Shown here: one piece after another, positions 19,618 to 23,819 of the stretch
How positions within the stretch are numbered: position 1 is the first letter of the stretch
Layout: the number at the start of each line of letters is the position of its first letter
Source: Pelargonium cotyledonis
Lineage: Eukaryota; Streptophyta; Magnoliopsida; Geraniales; Geraniaceae
Assembly: GCA_036897625.1 (NCBI GenBank)
Contig: JAYMTA010000831.1
Location: 1-23,819 of the forward strand
Length of the DNA: 23,819 nt
Direction: 5' to 3'
Program-made: the position numbers and the translations under genes
Notes under the pieces: model-generated
Database searches by the model: none
The model's input: the letters and a program-made list of their open reading frames with translations, nothing else
What the model was told of the DNA's origin: nothing

Positions 19618-20148
19618 CTAGTGTCCAGCTCCGGGACTCGGACCCGAATCCTTAATTCCACCTAGCGTCTTCACATTAGTGAACTTGTGTCCTGCTCCAG
19701 GACTCGGACCCGAATCCTTAATCCCTCCAAGCGTCTCTACATTAGTAAACTTGTGTCCCTCCCCAGGACTTGGACCGTCCTTAATCCCTCCGAGCGTCTC
19801 CACATTAGTGAACTTGTGTCCCTCCCCTGGGCTTGGGCCATCCTTAATCCCTCCTAGCGTCTCTACATTAGTAAACTTGTGTCCCTCCCCGGGGCTCGGT
19901 CCCGAATCCTTAATCCCTCCGAGTGTATCTACATTAGTGAACTTGTGTCCCTCTCCGCCGTGGCTCGGACCCGACTCCTTAATGGCTCCAAGATCATAAA
20001 AGCCGTCAAAGAAGCTCTCGATGCCTCTGCTGATCAACGACCTCTCCGCCGCCACGACAACCTTAAACGGACGAGCTTCGGCTCCGAAGTTGAGCAAGAA
20101 AAGAAGAACAAGAGACAAATTAAGTGGTTTCTGCACTGAGGTTGTCAT
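19618..20148 (-). CDS. Six-unit PIP-like peptide precursor, 176 residues
   Basis: A single-exon secreted preproprotein. Residues 1-25 form a signal peptide (hydrophobic core LSLVLLFLLNF, likely cut after GAEA). A 30-residue spacer precedes six tandem units of 21-22 residues with the form KFTNVETLGGIKDSGPSPGEGH minus small changes. The PIP motif cores are at 59-68 (SGPSHGGEGH), 82-90 (SGPSPGEGH), 103-111 and 124-132 (DGPSPGEGH), 146-154 and 168-176 (SGPSPGAGH). The last unit ends exactly at the stop, as in single-motif PIP precursors. Each inner unit meets the next at a GH-K junction, so release of free C-terminal His would need cleavage there. The family acts as apoplastic phytocytokines (PIP1 through RLK7); Pro residues are probably hydroxylated. 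Units differ at synonymous sites, so the array is not brand new. Most family members have one or two motifs; six is unusual. Confidence 0.9.
   Translation of the reverse strand: MTTSVQKPLNLSLVLLFLLNFGAEARPFKVVVAAERSLISRGIESFFDGFYDLGAIKESGPSHGGEGHKFTNVDTLGGIKDSGPSPGEGHKFTNVETLGGIKDGPSPGEGHKFTNVETLGGIKDGPSPGEGHKFTNVETLGGIKDSGPSPGAGHKFTNVKTLGGIKDSGPSPGAGH
19621..19980 (-). repeat. Coding tandem repeat, six units of about 63-66 bp
   Basis: The DNA counterpart of the peptide array. Periods are 66, 63, 63, 66 and 66 bp after the slightly longer first unit. The two 63-bp steps come from loss of one Ser codon. Because the period is divisible by three, the opposite strand also stays open, which is not evidence for a second gene. 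Confidence 0.9.
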
Positions 20149-20226
20149 GTGTAGAGATCGATGTGAAGAAGCAAGTGTTGCTTTTTAGTTTGTGTGATGG
20201 TGATGAAGATGGAGAGGTTGGTGAGG

Positions 20227-20234
20227 TATTTATA
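20227..20234 (-). promoter_or_regulatory. TATA box of the six-unit peptide gene
   Basis: CTATAAATACC on the minus strand, about 80 bp before the ATG. It predicts a transcription start near 20200 and a leader of about 50 nt. Confidence 0.75.
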
Positions 20235-20272
20235 GGACAAAAATGGTGGCCGGCGTGGAGGAGATGTTAAAT

Positions 20273-20278
20273 TTGACC
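20273..20278 (+). promoter_or_regulatory. W-box near the TATA box of the six-unit peptide gene
   Basis: TTGACC, a full W-box, about 40 bp upstream of the TATA box. A G-box CACGTG lies further up at 20387-20392. W-boxes bind WRKY factors and the PIP family is known as PAMP-induced, so placement makes sense, but a hexamer can arise by chance. Confidence 0.45.
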
Positions 20279-20399
20279 AGGAATTTTGTGTTCTTGGAAA
20301 CGTGATCAGTAGGTTTTGCTACAATGGCTGCTGTTTTAAAGTCTAGGAACCAGCATGGGAGCTTCTTGGTTGAGAGTTAGAGACCACACGTGACAGTTC

Positions 20400-20790
20400 G
20401 GATTTCGAATTAGATTTGTTTCTAATATGATTTTTAATGTAAATTCGAACCTAATCCGAAAGAGGCACAATCGATCCGATATGATCCGAAAGGGGTTCAA
20501 ATTGGATTCAAATTTTTATATGGGTGCATTTTTGTTCTATCCAATCTGATTCGCGAGGGGCTTAGATCATATTTTAGATTTTTAGTGTAAAATATGTCGA
20601 TTTGGACGAATTTGTCCGATCTAATTCAATCAATAATTTTGCACCATAAATCTGATCTAACCCAAAAGGGGTTGAAATGAATCGGATTGGATTGAATTTT
20701 GGACTTAAGTATAAAATTGCTCATTCAGATAAATTTATCTGATCCAATCCAATTCAATAAGTATTTATGTATACTGAATTCAATTCACTG
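20400..20790. repeat. Degenerate repeat tract rich in GATCCGA/AATCCAAT words
   Basis: Many variants of ATCCGAAAGGGGTTC, ATCCAATC, GATTGGATTGAAT and CCAATCCAATTCAAT occur in both orientations; for example GATTGGATTGAAT (about 20686-20698) faces CCAATCCAATTCAAT (about 20744-20758). This looks like an old repeat-derived sequence without clear ends. It begins about 170 bp upstream of the TATA box of the peptide gene. Confidence 0.4.
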
Positions 20791-21780
20791 AAAATAAATT
20801 ATATGATCAATTTTACGTGAAACGGTAAATTTCAAATGCTTGTAAGTTTAGATTCAAATTATAAATTCTCATGAGATTGTCCGTTTCCATTTATTTGGAA
20901 AATGATATGTTCACTCCTTGAAGCTATGTATTAATATAATATGAATTTCTGAGGCTGCCTTGGAAAAATATACAAGTATATTCAATGATATCTCCATGAC
21001 CAAAGACCATAAATTCAATGTTTGAATTCGACTTCTCCAGTATAGATATGTGCTTGCATCATAGTCCTCACTCTTCTTAGACTATTCCAATTTTTTTATT
21101 AATATTTTATCTTGTGGAAGAGACCTCGTGCTACAAATATAGAAAACTTTTGTAAATACAAGTTCGGGATATTCTTAAGAATCCCGAAATTTCATCTGCG
21201 ATGATCGAAAATTATAATATCGATCAAGTTATTTTCAGTGGACACGTGATATGTACAATTGTTCTTCAAATTCTCTTGATAATATGACACAATTATTATA
21301 CTATCGAGAATTAACTTTTACATCATTTATTTCTCATTTATCAATATGTGGCGTACAATATCGAGATCATTTGATATAGAGGTGGTTTTACCTTGATATG
21401 CCGGAAAGACGTTTTATCGACCAAGTTCCTCAGAAACAACAGAACCCGAGCTGTTTTTATTTTCTCTTCATGTGTCGGTATCTATTTCCGACATGCACTT
21501 GCAAACATTATGATTTTAAGATGCAAATAGAATCTTTGTCATTTTATCACTCACTTAATTATTAATTAACGTATTCGGGCTGGTCTCAATAGAGGGCCCA
21601 AATCTAATTCATTTTGTGGCTGTTGAGGCCCAAACTTGTCCAACTCTAGCTATGGATTCCACATCTGAACCCAATAATCATTGTCCATTTCTTTCACTTA
21701 AAAAGAATAATTAAATATGAGTGTAAAGTTATAATATTTCCAACAAAAATTATCAAATCAGATACAGTTACAGTTAGTGT
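20791..21780. other. Intergenic, AT-rich
   Basis: No credible ORF, RNA gene or element ends were seen. Short runs such as ATCGAGA/ATCGATCAAG appear near 21220-21370 but do not form a consistent repeat. Confidence 0.45.
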
Positions 21781-21789
21781 TTTACGTAA

Positions 21790-22094
21790 GAAAAATGCTA
21801 AACATTTCAAATTTTGTACAAATTTTTATGTACAAAATAATGTGACAATCTACGTGGGAAACAAATTTTTTGTATTTTTGTAGTTTAAAATTAATTTTAA
21901 TGAATAACAATCTGACACATATGATACCACTATCCTCCAAAGAATTTCTGGTGCGGAGCGCCTGGTTTATTAGACTTCCTGCACATGTGGTGCGTTGTGA
22001 TTCAGCCAAGTCACCAACATCATATTTGATGTGTCATATCCAATCTATTGACACGTCATTTTGTAAAACTTATTTTGTACATATAGCATTGCTC
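21790..22094 (+). mobile_element. Mutator-like MITE, copy 1 (305 bp)
   Basis: A perfect 9-bp target duplication, TTTACGTAA, flanks the element at 21781-21789 and 22095-22103; 9 bp is the hallmark of Mutator-type transposition. Ends are GAAAAATGCT on the left and, in reverse, GAGCAATGCT on the right. There is no coding capacity. The intact duplication suggests a fairly recent insertion. Confidence 0.85.
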
Positions 22095-22114
22095 TTTACG
22101 TAATCATCATCTCA

Positions 22115-22416
22115 GAGCAATGTTATACGTACAAAATTTTGTACAAAATGATGTGTCAATGAATGAGGCATGACACATCAAATATTGCAGTGATGATTCG
22201 GCCAAATCACAACGTGCCATGTGTGCAGTGTGTCTAATAAACCGCACGTTCGCCCCAAAAAATCATGGGAGGATGATGGTATCATATACGTCGGGTTGTT
22301 ATTTGTTAAAATTAATATTCAACTATAAAAATACAAAAAAAGTAGTTGCCACTTGGATTACCACGTCATTTTGTATAGAAAAATTTGAATAAAATTTGGA
22401 AGATTCAGCATTTTTC
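22115..22416 (-). mobile_element. Mutator-like MITE, copy 2 (302 bp), inverted relative to copy 1
   Basis: Read in reverse this element follows copy 1 along its whole length (for example GTATTTTT, AATTAATTTTAA, ATGATACCA, GGTTTATTAGAC, TTTGATGTGTCAT, CATTTTGTAC in the same order). Left end GAGCAATGTT; right end in reverse GAAAAATGCT. Flanks CATCATCTCA (22105-22114) and CATCGTCTCA (22417-22426) form a target duplication with one mismatch. It lies about 20 bp from copy 1. Confidence 0.85.
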
Positions 22417-22426
22417 CATCGTCTCA

Positions 22427-23186
22427 TGTACTAGCATAATTTTTTCAACTTAAGTTCATCTATTAACATGTTATATCGAACTACACGCTAAAAAAACATG
22501 TTATCTCGAGTTTATAACCTTTATACAATGCAATTAATTAATTGCATTCCGATACTAGGAAGCATAAAACACTCGTATTAAAATGGAAAATGTTTTGCAA
22601 TAAGTGCCCTCATTCAATTCTTATATCATCTAATTATTGGTTCTGACTAAAATTAGTAAATAATATTCATGCATTTACAATTTGAGGATTTAAAAAAAAA
22701 AAAAATCCTTTACCAAAATAAAATAAAATCCTATGCACTTACATTCAAAGCATATTCTTGAATAATATCATATGGTAACCCAAATCTTTGATATTTTACT
22801 ATAAACATGTTCTATGAATCACACAACATAGAAATAAAAATTTAAGTTGTGGACAACAAAATGCTATATACATTGGAATTATCATGTAAGGATTCTTGAA
22901 ATTGTACTAGAAATAAGATTAATTCATGAAAATCATTAAGAAAAAAAAACATATATATAGGAAATAAAATCATATGGGGTTATATTTACTTAGAAAATAT
23001 TGAAAATACATCCCTCCAATAATCTTATCATGACTCGTTACATGATATTTTTGCTAAAACTAAGATTCATGAACGACACAAATAAAGAATAAATTTAAAC
23101 CCAGTATATGTAAAATATATAACAATTCCATGTATTTAATACAATTAGTAGCATCGCAATGAACCCAAAAATACTCTTCAAATTCA
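22427..23186. other. Upstream region of the glycosyltransferase gene
   Basis: Strongly AT-rich with several A or T runs (for example 22691-22705) and no gene, element end or regulatory motif that stands out. Confidence 0.45.
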
Positions 23187-23196
23187 TATATAAATA
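23187..23196 (+). promoter_or_regulatory. TATA box of the glycosyltransferase gene
   Basis: TATATAAATA about 80 bp before the ATG. It predicts a leader of about 50 nt that contains two A runs (from 23224 and from 23260). Confidence 0.65.
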
Positions 23197-23270
23197 TATT
23201 TTACTCAAGATTAAATTTCACTCAAAAAAAAAAAAAAAACACCAATCTCATTTCCAAGTAAAAAAAAAAA

Positions 23271-23819
23271 ATGGTGGCCCAACAAAAAACACATGTCCTA
23301 ATGGTGACACTTGCTCTTCAAGGCCACATGAACCCTATGCTCCGGCTAGCCAAGCGCCTAGTGTCCAAGGGCATTTCCGTCACACTAGCCACCACCGACG
23401 TGGCTCGACACCGCATGCTCAGCTCCGGCGCCTCCTCGGCGATTAACCTCCAGTTCTTCTCCGACGGCCTCAGCCTCGACTTCGACCGCAACGGTAAAAC
23501 CGACGAGTTTCTCAAAGCCCTAGACACGCACGGCCGCAAGAACCTCTCCACCCTCATCGGGAACCTCGCCGTCGCCGGCCAAACCTTCTCCAGCGTCATC
23601 ATCAACCCCTTCACCCCGTGGGCAGTGGCCGTCGCCGCCGGCCACGGTCTCCCCGTGGCGGTGATCTGGATCCAAGCCTCCGCCGTCTACGCCGTTTACT
23701 ACCATTTCTTCAAGAACCCACATTTCTTCCCCTCCCTCGACGACCCGAACGAGGCGGTGTCGCTCCCGGGGCTGCCGGAGATGGCGGCTAGGGGCATTTC
23801 CGCGGTTTTCCCGCCCACG
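23271..23819 (+). CDS. UDP-glycosyltransferase, UGT84B-like (5' part; runs off the window)
   Basis: The first 183 residues of a family 1 plant glycosyltransferase, usually about 470-490 residues long. It transfers glucose from UDP-glucose to a small acceptor in the cytosol. HVLMVTLALQGHMNPMLRLA (8-27) is the N-terminal signature, with the catalytic His at 19. FFSDGLSLDF, NPFTPWAVAVAAGHGLPVAV and IWIQASAVYAVYYHFF resemble UGT84 enzymes, most closely UGT84B, some of which make glucose esters of auxin and other carboxylic acids; the acceptor here cannot be told. The donor-binding PSPG box lies beyond the window. The ATG at 23271 follows directly on an A run and is the only start giving this N-terminus. 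Third codon positions are mostly G or C, unlike the AT-rich flanks. No intron is seen so far. Confidence 0.92.
   Translation, partial: MVAQQKTHVLMVTLALQGHMNPMLRLAKRLVSKGISVTLATTDVARHRMLSSGASSAINLQFFSDGLSLDFDRNGKTDEFLKALDTHGRKNLSTLIGNLAVAGQTFSSVIINPFTPWAVAVAAGHGLPVAVIWIQASAVYAVYYHFFKNPHFFPSLDDPNEAVSLPGLPEMAARGISAVFPPT

Noticed and set aside
19621-19980. Regular direct repeats resembling a CRISPR array
   Set aside because: The repeats are contiguous coding units with synonymous variation, without unique spacers, in a plant genome.
19679-19999. Plus-strand ORFs with Pro/Ser/Leu repeats opposite the six-unit peptide gene
   Set aside because: They are shadows. The repeat period is divisible by three, so open frames on the other strand are expected. 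They have no signal peptide or family motif.

Overview
This is nuclear DNA from a flowering plant, most likely a eudicot. The evidence is split genes with GT-AG introns in AT-rich non-coding DNA, plant-only gene families (subgroup 22 R2R3-MYB, PIP-like secreted peptides, UGT84-type glycosyltransferase, an HMA1-type P1B-ATPase relic) and several short non-autonomous DNA transposons. I cannot fix the family or genus from the sequence alone.

Layout from left to right. Positions 1-310 look like the promoter and CT-rich leader of a gene transcribed leftwards out of the window. An intronless subgroup 22 R2R3-MYB repressor-type gene (MYB73/MYB70-like) lies at 1576-2508 (+); its promoter has an adjacent ABRE and CE3 pair and a 61-bp tandem duplication. 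From about 8551 down to 4130 (-) is a decayed but still intron-containing copy of the chloroplast-type heavy-metal ATPase HMA1. It keeps DKTGTLT but has stops, frameshifts and a missing catalytic segment. Positions 9305-15981 (-) hold an intact 11-exon MRG1/MRG2-type chromatin reader gene, which I could assemble in frame from start to stop (318 residues), including a 14-nt microexon.

The right half is a small secreted-peptide locus. There are two genes on the minus strand with the same C-terminal signature: a 93-residue PIP-like precursor with one good and one degenerate motif (16920-17201), and a 176-residue precursor with six PIP-like units in tandem (19618-20148). Between them a Stowaway-like MITE is interrupted by an hAT-like MITE. 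Upstream of the six-unit gene are a degenerate repeat tract and two copies of one Mutator-like MITE inserted in opposite orientation, which together form a long inverted repeat. The window ends inside a UGT84B-like glycosyltransferase gene (from 23271, +).

There is no operon logic here, because these are separately transcribed plant genes. The most unusual object is the six-unit peptide precursor, read together with its simpler neighbour as a local expansion of a phytocytokine family. The repeat-rich DNA around it may have helped that expansion and could affect its expression.
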